From positions 1 to 64,000 of the forward strand of contig NZ_VJMG01000030.1 of NCBI RefSeq assembly GCF_007004135.1: 64,000 nucleotides of DNA. The letters are read 5' to 3'. A program made the position numbers and the translations under genes. Source of the stretch: Affinirhizobium straminoryzae. GTDB taxonomy: Bacteria; Pseudomonadota; Alphaproteobacteria; Rhizobiales; Rhizobiaceae. Positions within the stretch are counted from its first letter, which is position 1, and each line of letters begins with the position of its first letter. The notes beneath the pieces were generated by a model that was given only the letters and a program-made list of their open reading frames with translations, ran no database searches and was not told the origin of the DNA. This document shows, piece after piece, positions 36,751-46,672 of the stretch.

Positions 36751-37320
36751 CTATTCCTTGTTTTTCCAGTCCTTCAGCACGGCGAAAGGATTGGGCTTGC
36801 GCGCGTCGGTCTTCTCGTCCGATTCGATGTGGTCGGCGAATTCGCTGCCCGCCTTGCGCGGATAGGGATCGAGCGCCAGCGCCACGAATTCGGCCACCAC
36901 GGCACCCGCATCGATGGTATCGCCGACAAAGGTTTCCGGCAGGTCCGGGCCATCGGGGTCCAGCACCATTTCGGCGCTGTCGCCGGTCATCAGACGGGCA
37001 AGCTTTGAGCCTTCAGGCACGAAGATCTGCTCGAAGGGTTCGTCGATGAAACCGTCGACCGGCTCCAGCGTCACCACGCAGGCCTGCACCACATGCGCCT
37101 TCACCCGGCCCTTCAGCCGCACGCCATCCTTCTTCCATCGGCCGACCTGCATCTCTGCCGACAGCGATTCCACCGACAGGACCTGCCAGAGGTCGGCAAG
37201 CGCCTTCCGCTCGCGCGGATCGGCCTCCACATGCACGGTCACGGCATTGGCAGAGATGTGCCCGACCTTGACGGGATAGGAAAAGGGCGCCGGTGCGCCA
37301 TGATCCGGATTCGAACTCAC
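36751..37320 (-). CDS. YceD/DUF177-family protein
   Basis: Protein of 189 residues with the acidic DUF177 core (VVQACVVTLEPVDGFIDEPF and AEFVALALDPYPRK), related to the YceD 23S rRNA accumulation protein, thought to help ribosomal RNA maturation. In other bacteria rpmF follows, but here plsX is next. The start is GTG at 37320, 9 bases after the stop of the bc1 chaperone gene, so the two are probably co-translated or co-transcribed. Confidence 0.85.
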   Translation of the reverse strand: MSSNPDHGAPAPFSYPVKVGHISANAVTVHVEADPRERKALADLWQVLSVESLSAEMQVGRWKKDGVRLKGRVKAHVVQACVVTLEPVDGFIDEPFEQIFVPEGSKLARLMTGDSAEMVLDPDGPDLPETFVGDTIDAGAVVAEFVALALDPYPRKAGSEFADHIESDEKTDARKPNPFAVLKDWKNKE

Positions 37321-37329
37321 GATTGAACC

Positions 37330-37866
37330 TCACGTTTCGGGCGTTGGCAGCACGAGCATGCCGCGAGCGATCGTATCCTCGGGCACCTCTTTCAATGCTG
37401 CTTCCGCCGATATCATCCATCGGGCAAGCCCGTCCATGGCAGGGGCTGCCGCATCACCGGGGTGAAGATTGCGACGCAGCGCCTCTTCAAGGCCTGCCGC
37501 ATCATCCGCATCCATGGCCGCCGCATAGGATTTCACGCGGCCATAGAACATGCCGGCCAGCTTCTTCATGCGCTTCGGCACACCCTGATCGCCAATCCCC
37601 AGTTCCCGGATCGAATGGTCGATATCCTGGAAGAAGGCATCGATGATCTCCTGCGCCAGTTCCTGCCCGCTGGTGGCAGACGAGGCCGTGCGCCGGAAGA
37701 ACAGGATCATCACCACCGACAGCATCTCGAAGCGGCCCATGACCGTATCGGGCACGCCGAGATCACTATAGAAGAAAGGAATGCGGGCGGCCGAAGTCAA
37801 GGCCGCGTACTGGCGCTCGACGATGGCGCGATTGCCGTTTTTCCTGCGGAACAGACCAAAGATCAT
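37330..37866 (-). CDS. Ubiquinol-cytochrome c chaperone (CBP3-like)
   Basis: Protein of 178 residues of the CBP3/UQCC1 family, which in mitochondria helps make cytochrome b of complex III. Core helices are VERQYAALTSAARIPFFYSD and FEMLSVVMILFFRRTASS, with DHSIRELGIGDQGVPKRMKK. The start at 37866 (MIFGLFRRK) has AGGG close by; a GTG at 37878 is possible. Divergent from bamE. Confidence 0.88.
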   Translation of the reverse strand: MIFGLFRRKNGNRAIVERQYAALTSAARIPFFYSDLGVPDTVMGRFEMLSVVMILFFRRTASSATSGQELAQEIIDAFFQDIDHSIRELGIGDQGVPKRMKKLAGMFYGRVKSYAAAMDADDAAGLEEALRRNLHPGDAAAPAMDGLARWMISAEAALKEVPEDTIARGMLVLPTPET

Positions 37867-38105
37867 CAAACCCTGCACTCTTGCCCGTCAAACCGGGGAC
37901 TGGCCATGCCAGCCGTGTTGCATGGAAACGAAAGCTGGTTTACCGAAGCAGGCACGAATTGCAATGCCGTTGAGGCATGGCAACTGCCGACCGGCGGGAA
38001 TTCGGGAAAAGCCGGCGGTGAAAGCGCCGGGCATTCGTGGAATAGCCACAATGCTGTCGCAGCACGGCGGTCTACGGAAGGCGGGATGGAACACATGAGG
38101 ACAGC

Positions 38106-38615
38106 GTGTTGAGCAAGCGGGTGTTTGGGTCTCAAGTCAATATGGCCGGCAAGGCCGCGATCCTGGCGGTCTCCATGACGCTGGGTCTGGCCGGCTGCAG
38201 CACCGGCATCGGCGAAACCATGTATAACGGCTACGTGCTGGACAAGGATGCGCTCGACCTGACGCCCGTGGGCTCCAGCCGCGAGCAGGTTCTGCTCTCG
38301 ATGGGCACGCCGTCGACCACGGCGACCTTCGACGGCGAAGTGTTCTATTACATTTCCCAGAAGCGCCAGCGCCCGGTCGCCTTCATGAAGCCGCGCATCG
38401 TCGACCAGACGGTCGTCGCCTATTACTTCGACAAGAAGGGCATCGTGACCCGCCGCGCCGTCTACACGATGCAGGACGGCAAGGTGTTCGATACGATCAG
38501 CCGCACGACGCCGACCGGCGGCCGCGACCTGACCTTCCTGCAGCAGCTGCTGACGGGTGCCGGCTCGGGCGCCAATGCGGGCGCGGCAGCCTTCCGCAAC
38601 CTGCTCGGCAACTGA
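38106..38615 (+). CDS. bamE: Outer-membrane protein assembly factor BamE (SmpA/OmlA)
   Basis: Lipoprotein of 169 residues; the signal peptide ends in the lipobox LAGC. The SmpA/OmlA domain includes DLTPVGSSREQVLLSMGTPS and the beta strands that follow. It is a subunit of the BAM complex that inserts beta-barrel proteins in the outer membrane. The start is GTG at 38106 after GAGG; TTG at 38109 is an alternative. A bidirectional terminator follows. Confidence 0.9.
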   Translation: MLSKRVFGSQVNMAGKAAILAVSMTLGLAGCSTGIGETMYNGYVLDKDALDLTPVGSSREQVLLSMGTPSTTATFDGEVFYYISQKRQRPVAFMKPRIVDQTVVAYYFDKKGIVTRRAVYTMQDGKVFDTISRTTPTGGRDLTFLQQLLTGAGSGANAGAAAFRNLLGN

Positions 38616-38639
38616 GTCCGGCAGACATTCGACACACAG

Positions 38640-38670
38640 GAAACCCGCGGAGACGATCCGCGGGTTTCTT
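38640..38670. terminator. Bidirectional terminator between bamE and hppA
   Basis: AAACCCGCGGA pairs with TCCGCGGGTTT around a GACGA loop, with A's before and TTTCTTC after. It serves bamE on the plus strand and hppA on the minus strand. Confidence 0.9.
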
Positions 38671-38702
38671 CATTTCGGGGTCTTGTGTCGAGGGATATTG
38701 CG

Positions 38703-40841
38703 TCAGGCGGCGAGAATCGCCAGCAGCAGCAGCGCCACGATATTGGTGATCTTGATCGCCGGGTTGACGGCAGGCCCCGCGGTATCCTTGTAGGGATCGC
38801 CCACGGTATCGCCGGTAACGGAAGCCTTGTGCGCATCCGAGCCCTTGAAGTGCTTCTGGCCGTCCTTGTCGACAAAGCCGTCCTCGAAGCTCTTCTTGGC
38901 ATTGTCCCAGGCGCCGCCGCCCGAGGTCATCGAAATCGCCACGAACAGGCCGTTGATGATGACCCCGAGCAGCGAGGCGCCGAGCGCCGCAAAGGCCGAG
39001 GCCTTCGATCCCGAGATCACCAGCACGCCGAAATAGACGACGACGGGTGCCAGCACCGGCAACAGCGAGGGCAGGATCATTTCGCGAATCGCCGCCCGCG
39101 TCAGCATGTCGACGGCACGGCCGTAATCCGGCCGGTCCGTGCCCTGCATGATGCCGGGCTTTTCACGGAACTGCCGGCGCACTTCCTCCACGACAGCACT
39201 GCCGGCCTTGCCGACGGCCGTCATCGCCATGCCGCCAAACAGGTAGGGGATCAGGCCGCCGAAGAGGAGGCCGGCCACCACGTAAGGATTGGCGAGGCTG
39301 AAGGAGATCTCGCCGATGCCGGCGAAATACGGATATTGCTGGCCGTTCGCCGCGAAATAGGCGAGGTCGTTGGAATAGGCGGCAAACAGGACAAGCGCGC
39401 CGAGGCCGGCCGAGCCGATGGCATAACCCTTGGTGACGGCCTTGGTGGTGTTGCCGACCGCATCCAGCGCATCGGTGGACTTGCGCACTTCCGGCGGAAG
39501 GCCTGCCATTTCGGCAATGCCGCCGGCATTGTCGGTGACCGGGCCGAAGGCATCGAGTGCGACGATCATGCCGGCAAGGCCGAGCATGGCGGTGACCGCG
39601 ATGCCCGTGCCGAACAGGCCGCCCAGCTGATAGGTGGTGATGATGCCGCCAACGATGACGATGGCCGGCAGCGCGGTCGATTCGAGCGAGACGGCCAGCC
39701 CCTGGATGACATTGGTGCCGTGGCCGGTGACGGAGGCCTGGGCGATGGAATTGACCGGGCGCTTGTTGGTGCCCGTGTAGTATTCGGTGATCACCACGAT
39801 CAGCGCGGTCACCACGAGGCCGAGAATGCCGCAGGCGAACAGGTTGGCGCCGGTAATCTCCTTGCCGGCCACGGTGCCGATGGCGCCCCAGCCGATGGTG
39901 AGGCTGGTGGCAATGCCGAGCCCGACGATGGAGAGCAGGCCGGTGGCGATCAACCCCTTGTAAAGCGCGCCCATGATCGAACCATTGGAACCGAGCTTGA
40001 CGAAGAAGGTGCCGGCTATCGAGGTGAGGATGCAGACCGCGCAGATGGCCAGCGGATAGAGCATGATGAGCCCAAGCGCCGGAACGCCGGCGAAGAAGAT
40101 TGCCGCCAGCACCATGGTCGCCACCACCGAGACGGCATAGGTTTCGAACAGGTCGGCCGCCATGCCGGCGCAATCGCCGACATTGTCGCCGACATTGTCG
40201 GCAATGGTGGCCGGGTTGCGCGGATCGTCCTCGGGAATGCCGGCTTCCACCTTGCCGACGAGATCGCCGCCGACATCGGCGCCCTTGGTGAAGATGCCGC
40301 CGCCGAGACGGGCAAAGATGGAAATCAGCGAGGCGCCGAAGCCGAGCGCGACCAGGGCATCGATGACGTGACGGCTGCCGGGCGCATTACCCAGCAGGTA
40401 GACCAGGATCCAGTAGTAGATCGACACGCCAAGCAGCGCGAGACCGGCCACCAGCATGCCGGTGATGGCACCGGACTTGAAGGCGATGTCGAGGCCGGCC
40501 GACAGGCTGTGCGAGGAGGCCTGGGCGGTGCGCACATTGGCGCGCACCGACACATGCATGCCGATGAAGCCGGCCGCCCCGGACAGGACGGCGCCGATGA
40601 CGAAGCCAATGGCGGCAAGGCCGGACAAGAGCAGCCATGTACCGATCGTCACCACCGCACCGACGATGGCGATCGTCATGTACTGGCGCGTCAGATAGGC
40701 CTGCGCGCCTTCCCGGATATAGCCGGCGATTTCCTGCATGCGCGGATTGCCCTGGTCCGCGGCCAGGACCGACCGTGTGGCCCAGGCGGCGTAGACCACC
40801 GACAAGAGACCGCAGACGATCACACCCAGTATCACTGTCAT
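38703..40841 (-). CDS. hppA: K+-independent membrane H+-translocating pyrophosphatase
   Basis: Integral membrane pump of 712 residues with about 16 spans. Pyrophosphate-binding motifs include [20 protein letters not shown] and the later [10 protein letters not shown] and [11 protein letters not shown]. The segment [14 protein letters not shown] has lysine and threonine at the two positions that mark K+-independent enzymes. It couples pyrophosphate hydrolysis to proton export. The start at 40841 follows GAGAGGA. Confidence 0.96.
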   Translation of the reverse strand: MTVILGVIVCGLLSVVYAAWATRSVLAADQGNPRMQEIAGYIREGAQAYLTRQYMTIAIVGAVVTIGTWLLLSGLAAIGFVIGAVLSGAAGFIGMHVSVRANVRTAQASSHSLSAGLDIAFKSGAITGMLVAGLALLGVSIYYWILVYLLGNAPGSRHVIDALVALGFGASLISIFARLGGGIFTKGADVGGDLVGKVEAGIPEDDPRNPATIADNVGDNVGDCAGMAADLFETYAVSVVATMVLAAIFFAGVPALGLIMLYPLAICAVCILTSIAGTFFVKLGSNGSIMGALYKGLIATGLLSIVGLGIATSLTIGWGAIGTVAGKEITGANLFACGILGLVVTALIVVITEYYTGTNKRPVNSIAQASVTGHGTNVIQGLAVSLESTALPAIVIVGGIITTYQLGGLFGTGIAVTAMLGLAGMIVALDAFGPVTDNAGGIAEMAGLPPEVRKSTDALDAVGNTTKAVTKGYAIGSAGLGALVLFAAYSNDLAYFAANGQQYPYFAGIGEISFSLANPYVVAGLLFGGLIPYLFGGMAMTAVGKAGSAVVEEVRRQFREKPGIMQGTDRPDYGRAVDMLTRAAIREMILPSLLPVLAPVVVYFGVLVISGSKASAFAALGASLLGVIINGLFVAISMTSGGGAWDNAKKSFEDGFVDKDGQKHFKGSDAHKASVTGDTVGDPYKDTAGPAVNPAIKITNIVALLLLAILAA

Positions 40842-41034
40842 ACGATTGTTCCTCTCCCAAAAGGCCGGCCGCAAACATTACGCCGGCATGGAACGGCAAG
40901 GCTCCCCTCCCAAGGAACGTATGATGCCGTTCGCCCGCGAGATTGCGGTTGTGATGAAATGGCGTCAAGGGCTTGCCCGGCAAGGGGAGCCTGAACACCC
41001 TACTTCAGACGGAGAATGGCGTATTTGCCAAAAA

Positions 41035-42261
41035 TCAAGCTGAGGTTGCGGACTGCTGCCGCAGAAGAAGCAGGCCGATCAGCACCAGGCAGAGAATCGC
41101 GACAGGCCAGATGAACAGGTTCATGAAGGACCAGCCATAGGCGGTGAAGACCTTGCCGGAAGAGAAGGAAGAAAGCGCCACGGTGCCGAACAGGATGATG
41201 TCGTGGAACCCTTGCACCTTGTCGGCCTCGTGCGGGCGATAGGTGGAGGCAACGATGGAGGTGGCGCCGATGAAGCCGAAATTCCAGCCGATGCCGAGCA
41301 GCACGAGGGCCGCCCAGAAGTTCCACAGTTCGATGCCCATGTGGGCAACGACCGCGCAGGCCATCAGCGTGACGAGGCCGAGCGCCACCACCTTTTCCGC
41401 GCCGATGCGGGCGATGATCATGCCGGTGAAGAAGCTCGGGCCGAACATGGCGAGCACATGCCACTGGATGCCGAGCGTGGCAAGCTCCGTCGGAAAGCCG
41501 CAGCCGACCACCATGGCGAGCGGCGCGCCCGTCATCACGAAGGACATCAGCGCATAGGTGCCGATGCCGCAGACCATGCCGGTGGCGAAACGTTGCGTGG
41601 CGATGATCTCGCGGAGCGGCCGGGCCGGCTGGCCGGATGCGGAGGTCCTTGTCGGCTGCGGAAGCTTCAGGAAGGCAAGGATGCCGATCGCCGCCAGGCA
41701 AAGCGGCAAAAGCGCCAGAAAAGTGCCCGCAAAGGTGACCGGTTCGAAGGCGTCCTTTGCCCAGATCGCCAGCTGCGGCCCGATGACGGCGGAGACGATG
41801 CCGGCGCCGAGGATCCAGGAAATCGCCTTGGGCTTGTAGGAGGATGGCGAGGCATCGGCGGCGGCAAAGCGGATCTTCTGGGTGAAGCCGCCGCAGATGC
41901 CGATCAGCATCAGGGAGAAGGCAAACAGCCAGAACTCGCCACGAAACAGCGCGATGGTGGCAAGCGTGCCGCCGGTGGCGCCGATCATGGCGCCGGTCAT
42001 GAAGGCCGCGCGGCGACCAAGGAAGCGCGACACGATGGCAATGCCCATGGCGCCGAGCGCGGTTCCGACATTGAAACCGGTGACCGGGGCAGTCGCCAGC
42101 GATTTATCGGCGGCCAGCAACTGATAGCCGGCCAGCGAACCGACAGAAATCGTCATGGGCGCCGCCGAGCCGAGGATGGCCTGGGTGCCGGCCAGCAGGG
42201 CGACCGTGCGCTTGGCGGCCGCAAGCTGCCGCTCCAGTCCACCGCCGCCTGTGCTGTCCAT
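41035..42261 (-). CDS. MFS transporter, substrate unknown
   Basis: Major facilitator of 408 residues with 12 hydrophobic segments and a short cytoplasmic loop (about 200-215, rich in P, T and S). The loop motif after span 2 reads RFLGRRAAFMTG. No substrate-specific motif is seen. Its start lies 9 bases after the nusB stop, so it ends the ribH-nusB-MFS unit. Confidence 0.87.
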   Translation of the reverse strand: MDSTGGGGLERQLAAAKRTVALLAGTQAILGSAAPMTISVGSLAGYQLLAADKSLATAPVTGFNVGTALGAMGIAIVSRFLGRRAAFMTGAMIGATGGTLATIALFRGEFWLFAFSLMLIGICGGFTQKIRFAAADASPSSYKPKAISWILGAGIVSAVIGPQLAIWAKDAFEPVTFAGTFLALLPLCLAAIGILAFLKLPQPTRTSASGQPARPLREIIATQRFATGMVCGIGTYALMSFVMTGAPLAMVVGCGFPTELATLGIQWHVLAMFGPSFFTGMIIARIGAEKVVALGLVTLMACAVVAHMGIELWNFWAALVLLGIGWNFGFIGATSIVASTYRPHEADKVQGFHDIILFGTVALSSFSSGKVFTAYGWSFMNLFIWPVAILCLVLIGLLLLRQQSATSA

Positions 42262-42270
42262 GATCCCTGC

Positions 42271-42753
42271 CTATTTCCTGGTTTCGCCGCGCACCTGCTT
42301 GGCAATGCGGTCGAGCACCGCATTGACGATCTTCGGCTCGTCGCCCTCGAAGAAGAAGGCCTGGGCGATCTCGACATATTCCGTGACGATCACCGGCACG
42401 GGCACGTCCTTGCGCTCCAGGATTTCGAACGTGCCGGCACGCAGGATGGCACGCAGCGTGGAATCGAGACGCGACAGCGGCCAGCCTTCCTGCAGGGTGG
42501 CCCGCACCAGCGGATCGATCTTCGTCTGGTCGCGCACGACGCCGGAGACGATGGAACGGAACCAGGAGGGATCGGCCTTCAGATAGGTATCGCCGTCCAG
42601 TTCCTGGCCGAGACGATGTTCCTCGTATTCGGCCACCACTTCCAGCACGCCAGTGCCGCCGATATCCATCTGATACAGCGCCTGCACGGCGGCAAGACGG
42701 GCGGCACCCCGCTGGTTGGCCGGTTTCACCGGCGGCTGCAGATCCTTGGACAT
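42271..42753 (-). CDS. nusB: Transcription antitermination factor NusB
   Basis: All-helical RNA-binding protein of 160 residues; motifs [20 protein letters not shown] and [20 protein letters not shown] with [13 protein letters not shown] are typical. With NusE (S10) it binds boxA RNA for rRNA antitermination. It starts 3 bases after the ribH stop, the classic ribH-nusB pair. Confidence 0.97.
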   Translation of the reverse strand: MSKDLQPPVKPANQRGAARLAAVQALYQMDIGGTGVLEVVAEYEEHRLGQELDGDTYLKADPSWFRSIVSGVVRDQTKIDPLVRATLQEGWPLSRLDSTLRAILRAGTFEILERKDVPVPVIVTEYVEIAQAFFFEGDEPKIVNAVLDRIAKQVRGETRK

Positions 42754-42756
42754 GGC

Positions 42757-43212
42757 TCAGGCACCCAGCTTTTCACGCAGCTCGATCATGGTGAGAGCCG
42801 CGCGGGCCGCGAAACCGCCCTTGTCCTTCTCGCTCTTCTTCACACGCGCCCAGGCCTGCTCGTCATTCTCGACGGTCATGATGCCGTTGCCGATCGCAAG
42901 CGATTCCGACACGGCGAGATCCATCAGCGCGCGCGAGGATTCGTTGGCGACGATGTCGAAGTGATAGGTCTCGCCACGGATGACCATGCCGAGCGCGACG
43001 AAACCGTCGTAGTTGACGCCGCCCTGTTCGGCCGCGTCGAGCGCCATGGCGATCGCCGGCGGGATTTCGAGCGCGCCCGGCACGGTGATCACGTCATAGG
43101 TGGCGCCTGCCTCGTCCAGCGCCGAGGTTGCGCCGTGGAGCAGCGCGTCGGCCATATCGTCGTAAAAGCGGGCCTCGACGATGAGGAGATGAGGCTTCAG
43201 AGAATCGGTCAT
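42757..43212 (-). CDS. ribH: 6,7-dimethyl-8-ribityllumazine synthase
   Basis: Protein of 151 residues. It condenses 3,4-dihydroxy-2-butanone 4-phosphate with the ribitylamino-uracil made by the RibD route, the step before riboflavin synthase. Motifs are [29 protein letters not shown] (with the catalytic His) and [15 protein letters not shown]. The start at 43212 ([10 protein letters not shown]) is preferred over the frame to 43230. Rhizobia often carry a second, distinct ribH copy elsewhere. Confidence 0.96.
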   Translation of the reverse strand: MTDSLKPHLLIVEARFYDDMADALLHGATSALDEAGATYDVITVPGALEIPPAIAMALDAAEQGGVNYDGFVALGMVIRGETYHFDIVANESSRALMDLAVSESLAIGNGIMTVENDEQAWARVKKSEKDKGGFAARAALTMIELREKLGA

Positions 43213-43376
43213 GGGTCGTCCTGGTCGCAATTCTGCGATTTGAGATGTTGGGAATTGGGCCGGTCAAACCACGGCGCGCGCGGAATGGCAAGCGATTTTC
43301 GCAAAGGGCCGGCTGGCCGCGGCCGGCAGAAGCGGTCAGATTACGCCCTCGCGACAGAGACCGGAGTGCCAGACCG

Positions 43377-43931
43377 ATGCCGGACATGCCCATACTCGAG
43401 ACCGAGCGTCTCATCCTCAGACCGCACAGCCTTGCCGACTACCCGGACTTTACTGCGCTCTGGGCCGATGAGACTGTCGTGCGCCATATCGGCGGCAAGC
43501 CCTCGACGGCAGAGGCAAGCTGGATCCGTCTCATGAACCGTGCCGGCATGTGGCATTACATGGGCTTCGGTTTTCTGGCCATCGAGGAGCGGCAGAGCGG
43601 GTGCTTTGTTGGCGAGGCAGGATTTCACGAGGTGCGTCGCGACATGACGCCCTCCCTCGTCGGCACGCTGGAGACCGGCTGGGTTCTGTTGCCCAAGTTT
43701 CATGGGCGAGGCTACGCCCGGGAGGCGATGACCGCGCTGATCGGCTGGGCGGATGAACGCTTTGCAGGCCGCATGATGACGGCGATCATCGCACCGGAAA
43801 ACACGCCCTCGCGCATCCTTGCCAGCCGCCTCGGCTTCACGGAGTTCGCGCGGGCCAACTATCATGGCGACGTGGTTGTGCTGCGCCGGCCTGTCACAGC
43901 CGAGACGCCCGGAAACATGGCCAAGATTTAA
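43377..43931 (+). CDS. GNAT acetyltransferase (RimJ/RimL type)
   Basis: Protein of 184 residues with the Acetyltransf_3 fold. It begins PILETERLILRPHSLADYPD and the acetyl-CoA loop is GRGYAREAM. Substrate unknown; relatives acetylate protein N-termini or small amines. GGAG lies ten bases before the ATG at 43377; ATG at 43386 is also possible. The gene is divergent from ribH. Confidence 0.85.
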   Translation: MPDMPILETERLILRPHSLADYPDFTALWADETVVRHIGGKPSTAEASWIRLMNRAGMWHYMGFGFLAIEERQSGCFVGEAGFHEVRRDMTPSLVGTLETGWVLLPKFHGRGYAREAMTALIGWADERFAGRMMTAIIAPENTPSRILASRLGFTEFARANYHGDVVVLRRPVTAETPGNMAKI

Positions 43932-43935
43932 CCAT
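43928..43935 (+). promoter_or_regulatory. CtrA-like half-site TTAACCAT
   Basis: TTAACCAT overlaps the stop codon of the GNAT gene and lies 103 bases before the secreted-protein gene at 44039. Same 8-mer as at 26975 and 50196; chance occurrence is possible. Confidence 0.25.
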
Positions 43936-44038
43936 TTATGACAGGCTGGTGAATTGGATTTGAAGGCGATCGGCGCGACCATGATCCCGGTCGGCAACGG
44001 CATGGCCGCTTTCCCGACCCATGAGGAGGAGTATAGCG

Positions 44039-44377
44039 ATGAAACGCCTGATCACAGTATGCATGACCGGTCTTCTGGCCACCGCCGCCCTTGCGGGCAC
44101 CAGCCAGGCAGCGATGTCGGCGGCGGACCGAGCGCTGGCGGCGGATCACAATCCGCGTTTCCTGCTGATGCGGACCGACGAGATCGAGGATCATGTCAGC
44201 CTGCAGGACTATCTCAATGACCTGTCGCCGCAGAGCCAGGAGGTGAAGGACCTGCAGGTGGCCATCCGCGAGAACCCTGTGCTGACGAAGGAACTGAAGG
44301 CACAGGATGTCGAGATCCGCAACGTCATCTATGCGGATGAAGCCGCCGATGGCAGCTTCGTGCTCTACATGCGTTGA
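44039..44377 (+). CDS. Secreted protein, unknown function
   Basis: Protein of 112 residues with a signal peptide (RLITVCMTGLLATAALAGTS, cleavage near ASQA/A). The mature part is acidic and helical, with LQDYLNDLSPQSQEVKDLQ, and contains no cysteine. GAGGAGGAG gives a very strong ribosome binding site at the ATG (44039), so it is probably well expressed. It sits between ribE and ribH on the opposite strand. No family recognised. Confidence 0.72.
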   Translation: MKRLITVCMTGLLATAALAGTSQAAMSAADRALAADHNPRFLLMRTDEIEDHVSLQDYLNDLSPQSQEVKDLQVAIRENPVLTKELKAQDVEIRNVIYADEAADGSFVLYMR

Positions 44378-44407
44378 TCCGCGACCTGCGGTTCCGCAGG
44401 AAGAACC

Positions 44408-44432
44408 GGCGTCCGGCAGCCGGCCGGACGCC
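44408..44432. terminator. Hairpin between secreted-protein gene and ribE
   Basis: GGCGTCCGG pairs with CCGGACGCC around a short CAGCCGG loop, between two converging genes. It lacks a T tract on either side, so terminator function is uncertain. Confidence 0.45.
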
Positions 44433-44437
44433 TCCGG

Positions 44438-45061
44438 TCAACCGGCCTTCACGGCAGACGGAAACTCGGCCAGGCGCGCGGCATAGCGGGCCATGGTATC
44501 CACCTCGAAATTCACGAAATCGCCGGCCTTGCGCTCGCCCCAGGAGGTCACCTCCAGCGTGTGGCGGATCAGCAGGATGTCGAAATCCGTACCGTCCACG
44601 GCATTGACGGTGAGCGAGGTGCCGTCGAGCGCCACCGATCCCTTCGGCGCCACGAACCGTGCGAACTCGACCGGTGCACGCAGACGGATGCGGACGGCCT
44701 CGCCTTCCGGCGTGACGGACAGGATTTCCGCCTTGCCATCCACATGGCCGGAGACAATGTGACCGCCGAGTTCATCGCCGATCTTCAGCGCCCGCTCCAG
44801 GTTGACGCGGGTGCCGACGCTCCAGGAGGAGATCGTCGTCAGCCGCAGCGCCTCTTCCCAGGCTTCCACTTCGTACCAGCGCATGTTGCTGTCGCTTTCG
44901 GAGAGCTTCGTCACCGTGAGGCAGACGCCGGCATGCGAAATGGAGGCGCCGATATCGATCGTGGCGGGATCATAATTGGTGGCAATGCGCAGGCGGATGC
45001 CCTCATCGAGCGGCACCAGGTCGGACACGGTGCCGACATCCGTCACGATACCCGTAAACAT
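44438..45061 (-). CDS. ribE: Riboflavin synthase alpha chain
   Basis: Protein of 207 residues made of two lumazine-binding beta-barrels. It starts MFTGIVTDVGTV, and the second barrel begins GHIVSGHVDGKAEI. It dismutates two 6,7-dimethyl-8-ribityllumazine molecules to riboflavin. Its start overlaps the ribD stop by 19 bases, so translation is coupled; AAAGGGAA is the ribosome binding site inside ribD. Confidence 0.96.
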   Translation of the reverse strand: MFTGIVTDVGTVSDLVPLDEGIRLRIATNYDPATIDIGASISHAGVCLTVTKLSESDSNMRWYEVEAWEEALRLTTISSWSVGTRVNLERALKIGDELGGHIVSGHVDGKAEILSVTPEGEAVRIRLRAPVEFARFVAPKGSVALDGTSLTVNAVDGTDFDILLIRHTLEVTSWGERKAGDFVNFEVDTMARYAARLAEFPSAVKAG

Positions 45062-46173
45062 TCAAATTCCCTTTCGTAATCACAGCAGGTGTCGGTGCCG
45101 AACCGCATGCGGCGGACCGGTTTGTACGCCTTCGGGATATCGTGTGCCGTTACCGGCGATTCAATGCCATCGGCGCCGATCACGCCTTTGCCCTGGAACA
45201 GCAGGATGCGATCGACCAGTCCGGCATCGAGGAAGGCACGGGCAACGGAGGCACCGCCCTCGACCAGCAGCGAGGACAGGCCGCGGTCGGCCAGTTGCGT
45301 GAGGAGCGACGAGAGGTCGTCCGCGGCGAGGATCTCGACGCCGGCTTGCGTGAGATGCTGGCGGCGGAGGTTTTCATCCGAAATGGAAACGTCGGGAGCA
45401 AAATCCCCCTCTGCGCTGCCAGCCGCAACGACGATGACCGGCACGTCCCTCGCGCTCCGCACCAGTTTCGATGTCAGCGGCAGACGCAGCTGGCGGTCGA
45501 GCACGATACGGACCGGCGAACGCTCTTCCAGACCCGGCAGCCTGACCGTCAGTTCCGGATCGTCGGCGATGGCTGTCCCGATGCCGACGAGGATCGCATC
45601 GATTTCAGCGCGCAAGGCATGCACCTGCGCACGCGATACGGGACCGGTGATCGCCACCTGCCCGGCATCGCGCCGGCCGATCATGCCATCGGCGGAAACC
45701 GCAAGCTTCAGCGTCACATGCGGGCGGCCCTTCATCTGGCGCATGAGATAGGCTTCGAGCGCCCGACGCCCCTCCTCCTCCAGCACGCCGCTGACGACCT
45801 CGATGCCCGCATCGCGCAAAATCGTGAGGCCACGGCCGGAGACGCGCGGATCCGGATCGGTGAGGCACACGACGACACGGGCAACGCCAGCCGCAACCAG
45901 CGCATTGGCGCAAGGGGGCGTCCTGCCGTAATGGGAGCAGGGTTCGAGCGTGACATAGGCAGTGGCGCCGCGCGCGCCCTCGCCCGCAAGGTCCAGGGCC
46001 TGGGTTTCCGCATGCGGACGCCCGCCGCGCGCCGTGACGGCAGAGCCCAGGATCACGCCATCCTTGACGATCAGGCAGCCGACGGACGGGTTGGTGGCGG
46101 TGAGACCCGTGTGGCGGCGCGACAGCCGGATGGCGGCCGCCATGAAGCGCCGGTCCTCGGGTGTCACGACCAT
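45043..46173 (-). CDS. ribD: Bifunctional riboflavin biosynthesis protein RibD
   Basis: Protein of 376 residues with an N-terminal deaminase domain and a C-terminal reductase domain. The deaminase zinc motif is HAETQAL with PCSHYGRTPPC; the reductase domain (about 150-370) contains VTLKLAVSADGMIG and LLVEGGASVARAFL. It converts the GTP-derived pyrimidine to ribitylamino-uracil phosphate. The start at 46173 (MVVTPEDRRF) follows GGAG and lies 4 bases after the nrdR stop. Confidence 0.96.
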   Translation of the reverse strand: MVVTPEDRRFMAAAIRLSRRHTGLTATNPSVGCLIVKDGVILGSAVTARGGRPHAETQALDLAGEGARGATAYVTLEPCSHYGRTPPCANALVAAGVARVVVCLTDPDPRVSGRGLTILRDAGIEVVSGVLEEEGRRALEAYLMRQMKGRPHVTLKLAVSADGMIGRRDAGQVAITGPVSRAQVHALRAEIDAILVGIGTAIADDPELTVRLPGLEERSPVRIVLDRQLRLPLTSKLVRSARDVPVIVVAAGSAEGDFAPDVSISDENLRRQHLTQAGVEILAADDLSSLLTQLADRGLSSLLVEGGASVARAFLDAGLVDRILLFQGKGVIGADGIESPVTAHDIPKAYKPVRRMRFGTDTCCDYEREFECLRVS

Positions 46174-46177
46174 CGGA

Positions 46178-46657
46178 TCACGACTCCGCCGTCGAGTCGC
46201 GGCCGATCTTCGCGTTGATCTCGGCAATCACCTTCTCGAAATCCTCGGCATGCGAAAAATCGCGGTAGACCGAGGCATAGCGGACGAAGGCCACGTCATC
46301 GAGGCTCTTCAGCGCTTCCAGCACCTGCAGGCCGATTTGCTCGGAAGAGATCTCGCTCTCGCCCGAGCTTTCGAGCCGACGCACGATGCCGGATACCGCC
46401 CGCTCGATGCGATCGGCATCGACCGGGCGCTTGCGCAGGGCGATCTGGAAGGACCGCACCAGCTTGTTGCGATCGAAAGGCACCTTGCGGCCGGTCTTCT
46501 TGGTCACCGTCAGCTCGCGCAGCTGCACGCGCTCGAAGGTGGTGAAACGCCCGCCGCAATCCGGGCAGATGCGCCGCCGGCGGATGGAGGTGAAATCCTC
46601 CGCCGGACGCGAGTCCTTGACCTGTGTGTCTTCGGAACCGCAATAGGGGCAGCGCAT
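46178..46657 (-). CDS. nrdR: Transcriptional repressor NrdR
   Basis: Protein of 159 residues with an N-terminal zinc ribbon ([18 protein letters not shown] with CPDCGGRF) and an ATP-cone domain ([20 protein letters not shown]). It senses dATP/ATP and represses ribonucleotide reductase genes. It is 15 bases after glyA and 4 before ribD: one glyA-nrdR-ribD-ribE unit, typical of rhizobia. Confidence 0.97.
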   Translation of the reverse strand: MRCPYCGSEDTQVKDSRPAEDFTSIRRRRICPDCGGRFTTFERVQLRELTVTKKTGRKVPFDRNKLVRSFQIALRKRPVDADRIERAVSGIVRRLESSGESEISSEQIGLQVLEALKSLDDVAFVRYASVYRDFSHAEDFEKVIAEINAKIGRDSTAES

Positions 46658-46672
46658 CGACCGAATTGCCTC

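Noticed and set aside
38685..40994. Long plus-strand frame over hppA
   Set aside because: Antisense shadow of the pyrophosphatase, which has clear membrane spans and motifs.
41203..43536. Long plus-strand frame over the MFS, nusB and ribH genes
   Set aside because: It spans three well-supported genes on the other strand and has no ribosome binding site or motif.
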